A DNA stretch of 64,000 bases from Tanypteryx hageni (GCA_028673005.1 CM054113.1:174947956-175011955), one strand, 5' to 3'. Numbered from the stretch's first letter, positions 44,416 through 55,181 are shown. Program-made: numbers and translations. Notes: generated from the sequence alone by a model not told the origin.

Positions 44416-45084
44416 AATGCATGTTTTGCATCATATATTCGAGATCGTCTTATTATCCGATAATTGAAAATTTGGACCATGGTTGTCATAAAGATGTGGT
44501 TCCTTGCTCTAATGTCTATCAGCTTATTTTCATGAATCTGGTGGAAAAGACGACTTTTACCTATCGGCTCTAGTGAATACTTGAACGAATTTTCTTGAGT
44601 ATTGTCGCATACCCTTACGCTCGTTTGCAACACTACACATATCCTCAATAAATTCGGAGCTACTGAATTTTTCGAATACTTTTTCGCTTATATATTAGTG
44701 TGTGTGAGGGAGATATAGTTCCCTGAAAGAGTGATAAACCATCGATGAAAGTTCACAGTCGCAGTTTTGTGAGAGAAGGAAAAATATCTCGAAACGGATG
44801 ATGAATGGAAAGTTGTCCTGCAAACAGCATTTTCGATCCAGGAACCTCTGCGAAGAGAAAATAAGCTATATTCCACTCACTTGACTCGAAAAAAACTTGA
44901 CGGAATGACCAAAACGAAAATTTAGAATATGCATTTACAGATGTAACTGTGCCTAAGTGCAGGAAAAGTAGGGGATTGCTTGGAAGGGTGAAGGAAGTAC
45001 GGTGGGGACTTCGTGGGCCCCGTGACCGCTACGGTAGCCGAGAAGGCCTTTCATGAACCCACGAAAATCCGCACTCTAGGCACT

Positions 45085-45265
45085 GATTGTAATTAGTTTG
45101 AAATTGTATATTGTTAAATATTTTTTAATATATTTTAATTTTTCTAATATAATTTATGAGCACTTTATTTGTAAAATTGGAATTTTAGAATTATATATTA
45201 TGTTTTTCTTGCCACCTGGCCGCCTGGCCAAATTGCATGTTTTTTAAATAAATAAATATTATAAT
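45085..45265 (+). mobile_element. LINE family 2 3' end
   Basis: AT-rich 3' UTR ending CTTGCCACCTGGCCGCCTGG, then AAATTGCATG and an AAATAAATAAATATT tail. The terminal phrase matches the family 2 copy at 32104-32165 in the opposite orientation. It is severely 5' truncated and contains no coding sequence. Confidence 0.7.
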
Positions 45266-45269
45266 AAAC

Positions 45270-46410
45270 TTTTAAAATTTGTGTGGAGTTTTCTCTCCTC
45301 GGAAAGTGCAGTCCACCTCCAAGGGAAGACAATATTTTCGAATTACCGAAAATTCGAGCGATGTTAACTTCACCTTGACGTACACAAATACGAAGAAGAA
45401 CATATCTTCTTAGACAGAGGGAAGATTCGAGTTTTAGTAGTTCGAGTTATAGAAGTCTCGCCGTGTTTCTACTGAAATTGACTTCCTTGCTCTCAAACAT
45501 GATTTGCGAAGGAATGCGTTGTGATTTTCTCGAGAATATTGTTCAAGTACATATAAAATTATGTAGTTAACAATTGTAGCCAATAAGAATCTCATTGAAA
45601 CGTCTACGAAGTAGCCGTCATCAGTATGAATAAGACAAGAATTTATGGCAATAAATATCTAAATATATAAGCGTTAATTAAACACGCCTTTTAATGTGTT
45701 TAGAAATGTTACCACTAAATACTGAAAAAATAATCCTCAAATAAGAAGGGTATATAGGTAATCCTCGATTAAGACGGTACTTGAATTACACGGTTTTGGT
45801 TTTATATATTACATTAAAAATGCTGTGTCTGCGTGTATGAAGCCTTATATGGGGTTAAATGGGAGAATAAGAAAAAAACTATCCATTTTTTCTATCAAAC
45901 TTTCAGATATTACTTGCCAACGCGACCCTTCAATTTTGAAATGCTCACCGTTTACATTGAACTCATGGGTTCGATTCCAAGAGCCTACATTTGAATAACA
46001 CGGGAAGAGATGACACGTTGCGACCAAGCCTTTCTAAAGTTGAACATTAAAATTAATTAGAATTAAGATGCGAACTCGGAACTTGGAGGTAAATGATGTC
46101 AAAAGAATAAACTTGTTTTTTACATCAAATAAAATATGAATTTACCCCTAATTTTAGTTCGGTGGCCGAATTAACGCCCGCGATTCAGATTTTTTCGGTA
46201 AGAAATCTTAGTTACCTTAACAACGCACATTGTTGTAAGCTGAAGGCTTTAGTGTTACGTGAAAATTGAGCACGTGGACGATATTACGTCATTTGTTTGT
46301 TTACATTCCGATTTTTAACGATGTTGATGAATAAGTTTTATTTGAATAAAACGGAAATATTCTGTAAATTGGAATTGTACTGTGAATGCCTACTAGAAAT
46401 AAATAAAATC
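45270..46410. other. No gene recognised
   Basis: AT-rich. A pogo/Tigger-like phrase lies at 45758-45815 (TCCTCGATTAAGACGG...ACACGG). A TTCGGTGGCCG phrase at 46160 also occurs at 3309. Confidence 0.4.
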
Positions 46411-46414
46411 AAAG

Positions 46415-46415
<1 letters not shown>

Positions 46416-46481
<66 letters not shown>

Positions 46482-46487
46482 TATATT
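46416..46487. repeat. (TA)n microsatellite
   Basis: About 35 TA units with one TACA interruption near the right end. Confidence 0.95.
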
Positions 46488-47070
46488 GTATTACTGTAAT
46501 GTAGGTACCTTTCCAGAACTTTTATTGTAGCAACAACCATAAAAAAATTATTATTGTTGTTCGTAGCTACGGGTATAAACGTACGTTTTATTTAGTTTGG
46601 ACACATACGTGCTTCTCTCTCAAGCATTTGTATTAATACGAGCGATTACCTACATTACTATTCGTAAGAACGTCCATATCGATTTCTAGGATTTTATATG
46701 ATTCACCCGCCATGAGCGCTGGATTTCATAAATACTCGGCTCCTAATAACTCTCGCGTGTTATATTCTACATAAAGATACATTTCACGAAAGATAATTTG
46801 TAACAATGTAGAGGAAAGATATACGCCACTGTAATCTGTTCTGCTCAAGCGGGAGGTGTTTGTTCGTATAAAGACAATCTCTCTATTTTTCACTCGTTCG
46901 AAAAGATAAATTCGGCAATGATGCAGTTCGTCGATATTCGTGGCTTGTACATTGTTATTTTCCTGAATTTTACTTTTACAAAACTACGCTTTTCGTAGGA
47001 AAAATTGACTTCGTTATGTGAAGGTGACTTTTAACTATAGCTGCAGAATTCACCCATGTTTTCCCTGCAG

Positions 47071-47191
47071 GCTGATAAATACTGGTACAGTGAAGGTGAA
47101 GGTGTTCTGTCAAGTTCAGCCTACACATCCACAAATTTGCAGTTCAGATATATTGTCATTATTGTTGATATTTTTATCGCATTGTATTCAG
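47071..47191 (+). CDS. Candidate internal exon 1 (unrecognised gene)
   Basis: Preceded by a strong acceptor (TTTTCCCTGCAG) and followed by GTAACT. If the first base completes a codon, the 40 remaining codons are open and end in phase 0: LINTGTVKVKVFCQVQPTHP, then a hydrophobic segment and HCIQ. This phase fits the next candidate exon without a stop. The NTG motif flanked by beta-like strands resembles the start of ASH/MSP-type Ig-fold domains (Hydin, CEP192/SPD-2, TMEM131 type). A second frame is also open across the segment (starting ADKYWYSEGE) but runs into a stop when joined to the next exon. Upstream exons were not found in the window. Exon reality is inferred, not shown. Confidence 0.35.
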
Positions 47192-48091
47192 GTAACTTTA
47201 ATTAAAATATATAACTAAGTAACATTCATTCAATATACTTATGCGAAATATTTTGTCCATCAGTATGAGTTATCTGTTTATGTAAAGTTCATTTAGTTAA
47301 TTTGTAAATTACCAATTTGAATAAAGAGGATGGAGAGAAAATATTTAAGTTGTAGTGAGAAAAGCAAAATAAAGAATGAAAAAATAGAAAACCAGAAAGT
47401 GATGTTAGAAAAAATGTCCAATGAACATGATTTTTAGTCCAGTTACTTGTTCTCAAAGTTGTAATTTGGAGGCGTTCTTGGAGCTGGAGCCTGATCATAG
47501 CTTCTCACAAGTTCATCAAGAAAGAATGCCTAGACAGCTCAGATTTGCCTTTCATGCCATTATTGTGCAACAAAATAACAAATGCATTGATAGCTGTAGC
47601 ATTTAACAACCCATAAAAGATAGCAAGAGGCCATCTTCTAGTTTATCCACTCCGAGAGGTAAACAGATATATCGGCATCCGTGGCAAAAGTTTTAAGATC
47701 TATGCGATGCATAAAAACGTGTCTGAATGTTGCATTTTGTACTAATCTGATCGATGGAGTTATAGTTTTCGTCGGATTAGGAAATTATGGTGAATAATAA
47801 AGTTCACTGAAACAAGTTCGAAAAAACATACGATTCCGGTACACGGGAGTATTCTGTGTCCCAAAGACGCTACATAAAGCTCAAAAACGAGTGATGACAA
47901 ACAAAAAAATTATCAACATCATTTTTAAGTGACCCTAAAGGAACTCTAAATGTGACAAGTTAATATGCATAATCATCTCTCACACGCAAAATATAAATCC
48001 GTGGGGTATTCAGTGCCTCAGTGTACCCATCCCGGGTTAAACAAAAAAGCGTCTTTTTCCTAGAAAAATGTTTGGGGACCGAACCTCGTAT

Positions 48092-48210
48092 TTTGTATGA
48101 ATTCCTAGCCTCGTTTAACACGGTTTTGGATCACACGGCATTTTCGTGTAGCCAAACTACCTTGTCAATCAATGGTTAACTTTACACGGTTATTTGTGGC
48201 AGTCTTATTT
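48092..48210 (+). repeat. Pogo/Tigger-like repeat fragment
   Basis: AGCCTCGTTTAACACGG, ATCACACGGCATTTTCG and TTTACACGGTTATTTG phrases. Same style as 1941 and 40599. It lies in the putative intron between candidate exons 1 and 2. Confidence 0.4.
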
Positions 48211-48363
48211 ATTGTTTGTACACTGAGTTTGATTGCCAGGGTTGCGTTGATTGGGAAGGTAAATCGTCTATAGAAAATTCTCTGGAAAGCATGAAAGAAA
48301 TTTCAACCATGTGGAGTTATCGATAAGTATCATTAATCTTATTTTCTCCCTCTCACTGCACAG

Positions 48364-48483
48364 GACACAGCACCTGTGGAAGATGTCAGACGATGCATTA
48401 GACCAAGTCGGTCCGATTTCGCCGTCCTTCGAGGGAGGAATCATTCTTCTTCAGACGTTTTTGTTGCTCACCGCGGCAGACTA
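48364..48483 (+). CDS. Candidate internal exon 2 (unrecognised gene)
   Basis: The best-bounded of the four segments. A long pyrimidine tract ends CTCTCACTGCACAG, and the segment is followed by the consensus donor GTAAGT. It is exactly 40 codons and open in phase 0: DTAPVEDVRRCIRPSRSDFA, then VLRGRNHSSSDVFVAHRGRL. The pattern (hydrophobic)-xPSxxxF-xVxxG-----(V)FxAHRG is like the second half of an ASH/MSP Ig-fold (I-P-F-L-PG---V-V-F-P). Joined to exon 1, the NTG motif lies about 50 residues before the RPS motif, a spacing plausible for that fold. The low-complexity pyrimidine DNA begins just after its donor. Confidence 0.42.
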
Positions 48484-48489
48484 GTAAGT

Positions 48490-49060
48490 CTACCTCTCCT
48501 CTCTCTCACTTCTTTCTGCGGTGCATTTCAAGAGAGCCGCGAATGACGCATTGCGATCGATTATCCCCAGACTCGGAAGAATGGACATGGAGGACTCTCG
48601 TGCTCAATGATCTCACCTACCTTCCCCCTCCTCCCCTCTCCACATTCTCCTCCCTCGAAAAGACTACGTTCGCTCTCTACAACGGCACAGTCCCATTCTC
48701 TCACTCCCCGCTCTCATTCTCATCCTACCTCACTCCCTCCCTCCCACTGCTGACCCACTCGAGACGATGGCGACGGCGACTCGGGGAAGCACTGAGGAAG
48801 AACTTGGTCTCACAACCTCATCCTCATCCCACCTCCTCCGTCTTCCTCCATGTGGCCACCCCCTCAAGTCTCACTCCGCCCCCCATTGTATTCCTCCTCG
48901 CTCGCTCTTCTCTGCCCTGGCGTTCCTTCAGACGCGAAGAGCTTCCATTGTTCTTCGGACTCTTGCCCCACCCCTTGGTGCCGTCACTCCCTCCTCCGTC
49001 TCCCTCTTCCTCACTCCCTCTCTCTCTCCGTTTCCATTCTCACGTGTTCAATTTTGTTTC
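48490..49060 (+). repeat. Pyrimidine-rich tract
   Basis: C/T-rich DNA with CTCCCTC and TCCTCC units. It yields a spurious 254-codon frame (48543-49307) rich in P, S, L and H. It sits in the putative intron after candidate exon 2. Confidence 0.7.
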
Positions 49061-49972
49061 TCTTTACATCCGGCGCTGTCGGCCGCGTGTGCATGCGGAC
49101 GATACGCTTACGTGCTCTCGATTTCTAGTGTGCGGAGGGGGAAAGGAAATCAGCGTCCAGAGGGAGTCATTTAAAAAAAAAGCATTTCCGTTACTTTTTC
49201 ACGCGTCATTCGCGGAGCTCGCGTTACCGCACACGTTGCCGGCGCGGTTGGTTCGCTACCTCTGCGCGTCTCGCGGTGCGCGAGATATTCCTGTCCACGC
49301 ACAATAAGTACCCGTCTCATGGACATATCGACGCCATGTCTCTCTCCAATAGTAATATAAAAAAAGGTTAGGAATTCAGAAAGGTGTTCATGGTACAAGG
49401 CGGCCGATATCAGTGCTGCTGCTTCTCTATTGAACCTGGTACGCAAGGGCAGATCCAGGCTTCATCCTTGGGAGAGAAGGGGAGAAAGATAAATAAATAA
49501 ACTGTTGGAAAATATCCTCAAAAGCATACAGATTTTAATATGCGAAAAGGAAATAGATAACATTTTGTGCAACAAAATAAATACATTAAAAACTGGAATT
49601 TCTTCTATATGTTACTTTTTAATATTTTATTAATTTTCTTCGGTGTTCTGGGGGAGGGAGGGTTAATTAACTCCTTTACTCCCACTTGGATCCGCCTTTC
49701 CGGCACGAAGACTCCGAAAGAGCGAGAGAAAAATTTGGGTGCATCTCATCGAGGGCATTTTTTTGGGAGGAAGTTGAAACTATAGCTTGACTAGCCTAGC
49801 CACAACCCGTGAGGCATAAGTACCCAATTCCATAACGGGAGGATTAGTCTGACTTGGTTGCTCATTGGTAGAAAATCCGATTCAATTCCCTGTGAAGGCA
49901 GATTGTTTTCCGGCGTTTTCAGAACGTCTTCGCCCCAGGTTCAGCATATCCCTGCCTGCATAGACTTTACAC

Positions 49973-50293
49973 CAGGGGTCGGCAACCTTTTCTGTATGGC
50001 GGGCCACATTTGCAGTTGTGAATGTTTCGGAGGGCCGCATTGGGAGTCAAGAAAGCCTCGGCGGGTCGGATGAGCGAATAAATCAGATGTTTTCTAGAGA
50101 TTCTGTGATTTCATATGAACGAAATCTAGTCTACGTAATTTACTTTGAGACCATAATTTTACTCAAAAAATATAAAATTGCCCATGAGAAATTTTCCTGG
50201 TCACTTTTTCATTACGGCTTTGCGGGCCGCATAAAGCGTAAAGCGTTCTCGAGGGCCGCACGTGGCCCGCGGGCCGTAGGTTGCCGACCCCTG
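49973..50293. mobile_element. hAT MITE, 321 bp, perfect target duplication
   Basis: Ends are perfect 15-bp inverted repeats: CAGGGGTCGGCAACC and GGTTGCCGACCCCTG. They are flanked by an identical 8-bp duplication, CTTTACAC (49965-49972 and 50294-50301). Subterminal GGGCCACATTTGCAG and GGGCCGCACGTGGCCCGCGG are typical of this hAT type. There is no transposase. This is the best-preserved mobile element in the window, so probably the most recent. It lies in the putative intron between candidate exons 2 and 3. Confidence 0.96.
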
Positions 50294-50356
50294 CTTTACA
50301 CCAACAGTTTCATTTGTTCAAGAATACGAACTTAAAAATAACAAGTATTGAAAAAG

Positions 50357-50440
50357 TACTTATCTCAGGTACCTCCAATAGCCGAATTTTTCCAGCCATA
50401 AGACGAGCTCGATAATTCTCTGGTGGACTTTAATTTGTGT
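50357..50440 (-). repeat. Foldback repeat family, copy 6
   Basis: Starts TACTTATCTCAGGTACCTCC, the outer end of copy 1 in reverse orientation. It then has CAATAGCC and TTTTCCAGCCATAAGACGAG-CTCGATAATTCTC. The latter phrase recurs at 16280-16305 (CATAAGACGAGCTCAATAAT), next to copy 3. Confidence 0.6.
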
Positions 50441-50449
50441 TTCGCTCGC

Positions 50450-51190
50450 ACGAAGAGGTTATTTTTTGTATCGACTTCAAGTAAACGGCTGGCTTACATT
50501 TTGAGGTTATCTGCGAAAATAAACTATTCCATGCATGGTGCCAAGAAAGTTAACTTTCTACCGACTCAACAGGCTGGTTTAATCTGCTAAGGAAGTGACT
50601 CTTAAAAAATGCGTTGTTTTTTTACCGAAACCTGCAGAGATATCATAACGCTTGTGCTTTATAAGCGGTGTTTTAAAGCTACATGCATGGTTCGAGTGAC
50701 GAAAGACGAGAGGGATTATAAAAATTACCCTCCAGCTTTCACGCAATAAGCTACGAAATGATTTTAGCAAATGCCAAAGGGCTATTCCTCGAAGACTAAG
50801 GATACGCTCCAAGAAACCTGGAGTATAGGTGTAAAGTACCGGGTTTTGAGAACGGTCGAAAGTTAGCGGAAAAATTGAGTGTCTATGCCTATAACAAACA
50901 TACTTTTTTACATGAATCGTTAGCATTTTCCGTCTCATGCTATAGGTTTTCACTTTTTACATAAGAAACTTTCTCATGGCGAACACGTTCCTTATAAACC
51001 AACACGGACGGCGCAACGAATTTCACGGTAACGATGCCACCGAAATACGTCGCTATTGCAACTCTAATAATTCACCTCATTCCCTATCATGTCATTAGGA
51101 AACAGCTAACTGCGTCTGGCAAATTAACCCATGCGACATTTTGTTATGGTCATATCAAGATTAAAAAAAAATGAATTGAATAATATTCTT
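50450..51190. other. No gene recognised (putative intron)
   Basis: AT-rich, with a 124-codon minus-strand frame (50579-50953) that has no recognisable domain. Confidence 0.4.
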
Positions 51191-51196
51191 TTTCAG

Positions 51197-51319
51197 GGAT
51201 ACGTTGTAGCCGAAATGGAAATCCTGAACGACCAGTTCGAATTCGACAAATCTTTTGCCAGTTTCTTAGCGTCTCCACTTGACAGTTTTAGACGAGTCAT
51301 CATCCTTACAAGGACCAAG
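51197..51319 (+). CDS. Candidate internal exon 3 (unrecognised gene)
   Basis: Preceded by TATTCTTTTTCAG and followed by GTTTCG, a weak donor. Exactly 41 codons, open in phase 0 as predicted by exon 2: GYVVAEMEILNDQFEFDKSF, ASFLASPLDSFRRVIILTRT, K. Codon content is protein-like. If no splice occurs, the frame runs on to a stop at 51356-51358. An alternative acceptor (TTCGTCTGCAG) at 51394 would add LTIETRMSAKKKLF and more after a 75-bp intron. No strong family match; it continues the possible Ig-fold protein. Confidence 0.35.
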
Positions 51320-52174
51320 GTTTCGAATTCAGCAACGTTTTCTTTTCCATTCGATTAATGCTTAAATAAGAATAGCATTTTTTTCGTCTGCAGCTTACAA
51401 TCGAGACAAGAATGAGTGCCAAAAAGAAATTGTTTCCATTTCTCTTTCTGATAGTGAAAAATGGTCATTATCATCGTGTTTTAATGCAAAACATTGCTAG
51501 TTAAATGTAATTAGATTTAATGTGATTTTTTCATAAACAAAGATTCCGTCACTACCTAATTAAATGTCAAAATTTAATTATTATTCTTTACTAGATTGCA
51601 GGGTTATAAACGTTATTCGATCTTATCATTCGTATTTGCCAATGATTAAAATAATGGGCGAGTAGCCTCTATACATATATAATTTTACTAACTGGAAACA
51701 TTACGCACCGATATCTAATCACTATTAGATGTTTTCTTGAAGTGAACAATTTTTCAAAATCATTTGATGGAATTATTAATCTACACCGCCTGGCCTACAG
51801 AAAACGCAGCTTTAAAAGATTATTTAGTAAATTTATTTACTATATAATATAAATAACAGTTTTGCCTAAATATAAAACTTGATTTATAGAAAATTTTGGA
51901 AATTTTACAAAATGTAATTTTTGATAAGGTCGAAAACAATTTAAAATCAATAAAATATGATAAGGAATAAATCCGAAAATCATAAATTTTTTATCATAAA
52001 ATTGTAAAATAATTGCAGTATTATCAAGTAAAACACAAAAGAAATCGATGAAACTACGTGTTTGTACTTTCATGCGGCTGTGCTGTACATAAATTTCGTG
52101 ACTTGAGTGTTGTTCTTAAAAAAACAAGCAAATACATTTGATATAATTTGCCAATTAGTTTATTTCCTTTGCAG

Positions 52175-52246
52175 TATGATCGAATGCTAGAAATAAATTT
52201 AGCTATAGTTATGAACTGCAACATTTCGATAAAAGCATTCGTTTAA
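52175..52246 (+). CDS. Candidate terminal exon 4
   Basis: A strong acceptor (TTTATTTCCTTTGCAG) is followed by 23 codons open in phase 0, YDRMLEINLAIVMNCNISIK then AFV, and a TAA stop at 52244-52246. A poly(A) signal AATAAA lies at 52263-52268. The phase agrees with candidate exons 1-3. Short, so individually weak; its weight comes from the consistent context. Confidence 0.3.
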   Translation, partial: YDRMLEINLAIVMNCNISIKAFV

Positions 52247-52262
52247 ATCCTCAAAATTCAGT

Positions 52263-52268
52263 AATAAA
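52263..52268 (+). promoter_or_regulatory. Possible poly(A) signal AATAAA
   Basis: Canonical hexamer 17 nt after the putative stop, and only 8 nt before the tRNA gene. In AT-rich DNA such a hexamer can occur by chance. Confidence 0.3.
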
Positions 52269-52276
52269 ATTCTAAC

Positions 52277-52349
52277 GCCTCGGTAGCGCAGTAGGCAGCG
52301 CGTAAGTCTCATAATCTTAAGGTCGTGAGTTCGATCCTCACCCGGGGCA
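52277..52349 (+). tRNA. tRNA-Met (anticodon CAT), elongator type
   Basis: A 73-nt intronless tRNA. The acceptor stem GCCTCGG pairs with CCGGGGC (one wobble) and ends in discriminator A. The D arm is GCGC-AGTAGGCA-GCGC. The anticodon loop CTCATAA carries CAT. The anticodon stem has the T-T pair at its base that is characteristic of elongator tRNA-Met. The T arm GTGAG-TTCGATC-CTCAC is perfect. Internal promoters are TAGCGCAGTAGG (A box) and GGTTCGAT-like GAGTTCGATCC (B box). The sequence is close to known arthropod tRNA-Met(CAT). It decodes internal AUG codons; initiator tRNA-Met has a different acceptor end. All stems are intact, so it should be functional. Confidence 0.97.
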
Positions 52350-52351
52350 TG

Positions 52352-52359
52352 TTTTTTTT
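52352..52359 (+). terminator. Pol III terminator
   Basis: A run of T immediately after the tRNA 3' end (TGTTTTTTTTA), the usual RNA polymerase III stop signal. Confidence 0.9.
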
Positions 52360-52369
52360 ATCCTTCTAT

Positions 52370-53355
52370 CCCTATTAAAATTCTACTTTGTTTTGAGATT
52401 TTATCGTTGGACCTATTTAAACACTATAATTATTTGTTTACGAATTAAATAAAACATGAATAAATCCACGAATATTTTGAGGCATCCTTTTCACAGGCTT
52501 CGTGAATGGCGATATTGCCCAACGATTGTTTAGAACTACAATGCTTAACCCGCCGCTCGGATAAAAATGAAACAAGATTTGTCACGCATATATTTTAAAT
52601 ATAAAATTATTAAAACGCTCCTTGTCATGGTCAACCGCGTTGTTATGCGTTCAATGTCGCGCAGCGAGTTATTGCTTCGTGGGATTAAAAATCGATTATT
52701 ATAAGCAAATTTATGTACTATCAGCAGCAATGCACTGTTATTGTCACCTTCAATCAACTGTCACTTTCTCAAGGATTATGAATACGGAATCTACCGCGTT
52801 CGTGCATATGTGCTTTACCCTTCACTCTGTGATTTATCCTCGCCATATGTTGGCGTAAGGATAAATATTAAACTCGAACGAATAATACTAGCGGTAATTG
52901 GGTCACGCTATGAATACTTTCTATTCTATTAGCCCCTCAACGTTCCTGTTTAGAATCCGACGTGAGCTTCTTGTAACTTTCTTAAAACGAATAACCCAAA
53001 CCTTTGACCAACATAATTAAGATGACTTTCTCATCGGATTCTCGGGAAGTAAATTTATTTCTATAAATTATATACACACTTTTGTAAGTCATTTCTAACA
53101 TATCGAGTTGTTTCGTGCTCTGTTGATTTTTAGCGTGTAATAGGAAAATTGACCGTATCTGAGCAATACCGTCGATGAGTAAGCATTTAGATATCACGTA
53201 CTTTTGATAATCGAAATCGGGCTTTGTTGTGTCTTTCTTTACAGGTTCAAATTCTTTTTATCGTCCTAGATATTTTGTGTAGATTATTTTCGTGATAAAA
53301 ATTTCTGGTTTTACTATTCGTCAGAATAGTTCGGAATTTTCGTACCTATGCTCTT
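52370..53355. other. No gene recognised
   Basis: AT-rich; frames such as 52622-52858 show no domain. Confidence 0.4.
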
Positions 53356-53362
53356 TCTTTCA

Positions 53363-53492
53363 AAGGACAACACGAGATCACAATAAAAAAGTCAAAACTG
53401 TGAGAGGTAAATTTTAGATAGGCTTTAGTGCATCGCACACCCTGCCAACCACCAATTTTGTGACTTGAAGGGTAACAAGTATAGGTAGACAC
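53363..53492 (+). mobile_element. LINE family 1 3' end, decayed
   Basis: GGACAACACGAGATCACAAT (corresponding to RTIRDHN), then GCACACCCTGCCAACCACC, GTGACTTGAAGGGTAACA and ATAGGTAGA in place of the TGTAGATG tail. It retains only the last codons and UTR of the element. Confidence 0.75.
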
Positions 53493-53499
53493 GACGGGG

Positions 53500-54830
53500 T
53501 GACTTTGAAATAATATTTTTTAAAGGATCTCTTAAAGCTGGAAGTTTCCATTCTTTTCATAATTTTTCGAGTCTTTTTTTTCTATTATCTTCCGAATATT
53601 ATTTCCGAGAGTATACTAGTCTTGGATAAGTTTTCTTCCCAAATCAGCGATTTCCAGAATGTTCAAAGAAAAAACCTGCCACAATCTCTTGGTTCAATTA
53701 CGGCAGTGCCCTCGTATTAAAACTACATAAGAGGCTACAATAAATATTTGGGGGTGCTACGAGCCTAAGTTTTATGTATATATGTAGTCTTAAACGCAGC
53801 ATTAAAAAAATGGAAAATGTCTTGATACGAAACAAAATACCAAACGATTCCCATTCACGCTCTCTTCTACCAACCTACTGCAGAACGGAAACAAAGAGAG
53901 TTTCACGTGCTTAAGGCCTCTCTCTCTCTGTATTTTTTGCATAGGACCTCCTCCATGTTAGAGACGCATCGAAAAAGCTGTGTTGAGTACATTCTTTAAA
54001 AAATATCCCTCAAGCAGGTTCGACGTACACGCGAACGGATCTTGCCATCCTTCCTCAACGGCTTTTGTCCGTGCGCGTGCACGGACCCTGACTTCTCAAC
54101 CTCAACATCTGAGCAATCTACTTCTCATTTCCTCGACAGGAAAAATAAGCATAAATGGCCAAAAGGGACGGTGAAATAGGTCAAAATGGTAGTTTTAAGA
54201 GGCGAACATTGATTTTTAAAAATACCGCCACGACGGGTTAAAGAAAAAGGCAAATTCGGCGAGCGGTGCCGCTCGAGCTGATGTAACGATATATATCGGA
54301 AGCATCGCTCCGGTAGAGTGCTCATAACGAGAGCGATTTCCAGGGGCAGGAAATCCGATGTAGATACTTTCTTTGGCGCCGCTGAACTTTCATTCGCATT
54401 CGTCCGATCCCGCCACGCTCGAGCTAAGAAAAGGACTCGCATTGTTGCGCCCATGCATACGCGGTTGGGAGAGATGCGATCCCCGAGATACTAATGCTGT
54501 TTTGACGTTCGGTTGTTTTGTTCGTGCTGCTCCCACGATGAAAGTGAGATCTCTCTCAATAATTAAGACCGGATTTTCTGACCCGATACGTGTTGCCGTT
54601 ACGTTTAAACGGTTCGGATTGGCCTCAAAAGTATTAAATTGGTCCATAGTGGGGTGCGTCGAGACCAATCGCGAGAAATGCAAATTTCGCTGTTTTAATT
54701 TCGCTTTCATACTGGCTCCTCTTAATTGGCGGAATTATGCTACCGAGGGCAGCCTTAAAATGTGAGGTTATTTCTCCCACACCGAGGTAAAGCTCCGGTA
54801 AGATTATTTTATAAGAGTCACCGCTCGGTT
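53500..54830. other. No gene recognised
   Basis: 54290-54765 is GC-richer and has overlapping frames on both strands (54373-54765 plus, 54390-54710 minus) without domains. Confidence 0.4.
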
Positions 54831-54833
54831 AAT

Positions 54834-54890
54834 TACAGCCGATGATGGCTGCTTTGCTGCCGAAATGCGAACCTGGATTAACTAATCGTT
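54834..54890 (+). repeat. Foldback repeat family, copy 7 (right arm)
   Basis: CAGCCGATGATGGCTGCTTT, then GCTGCCGAAATGCGAACCTG. Matches the right arms of copies 2-5; the partner arm is eroded. Confidence 0.55.
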
Positions 54891-55181
54891 TCATACCCAC
54901 AGGAGTAATCTTGATTACCAACCCATGCACTGACGATTCATTGAGTTCTTAGGTCAATATGTTGGCAAGCTATTTAATGTTTTGCTGTACCCTGAGTTAC
55001 AAGTGAGGGTAGGCTTTGGACATGAATGCTTTTTTTCCTGGCAGCATTTTAACGTAACCATAACTATCTGAGCGCATAAGAAACTATGAGTTCTTTAGCG
55101 GATCGCATTGTCAGTTACAGTATATGTGCTTCGGCGGGCCACATTAATTTTAAAATCTGAAGTTACTCGAGAGACTACGAA

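Noticed and set aside
45900..46030. Possible exon after TTTCAG or tRNA-like B box (GGTTCGATTCC)
   Set aside because: No donor fits an open frame, and no A box or foldable arms were found.
46159..46198. Short segment between TTTTAG and GTAAGA as a further upstream exon
   Set aside because: The phase needed for candidate exon 1 gives a stop, and its first 11 bases also occur at 3309, suggesting a repeat.
47018..47218. 66-codon frame starting MKVTFNYS
   Set aside because: Its first 18 codons lie upstream of a strong acceptor at 47070; the shared frame is instead annotated as a candidate exon from 47071.
48543..49307. 254-codon open frame on the plus strand
   Set aside because: It runs through a pyrimidine-rich tract, all three plus frames are open in parts, and the product is P/S/L-rich low complexity.
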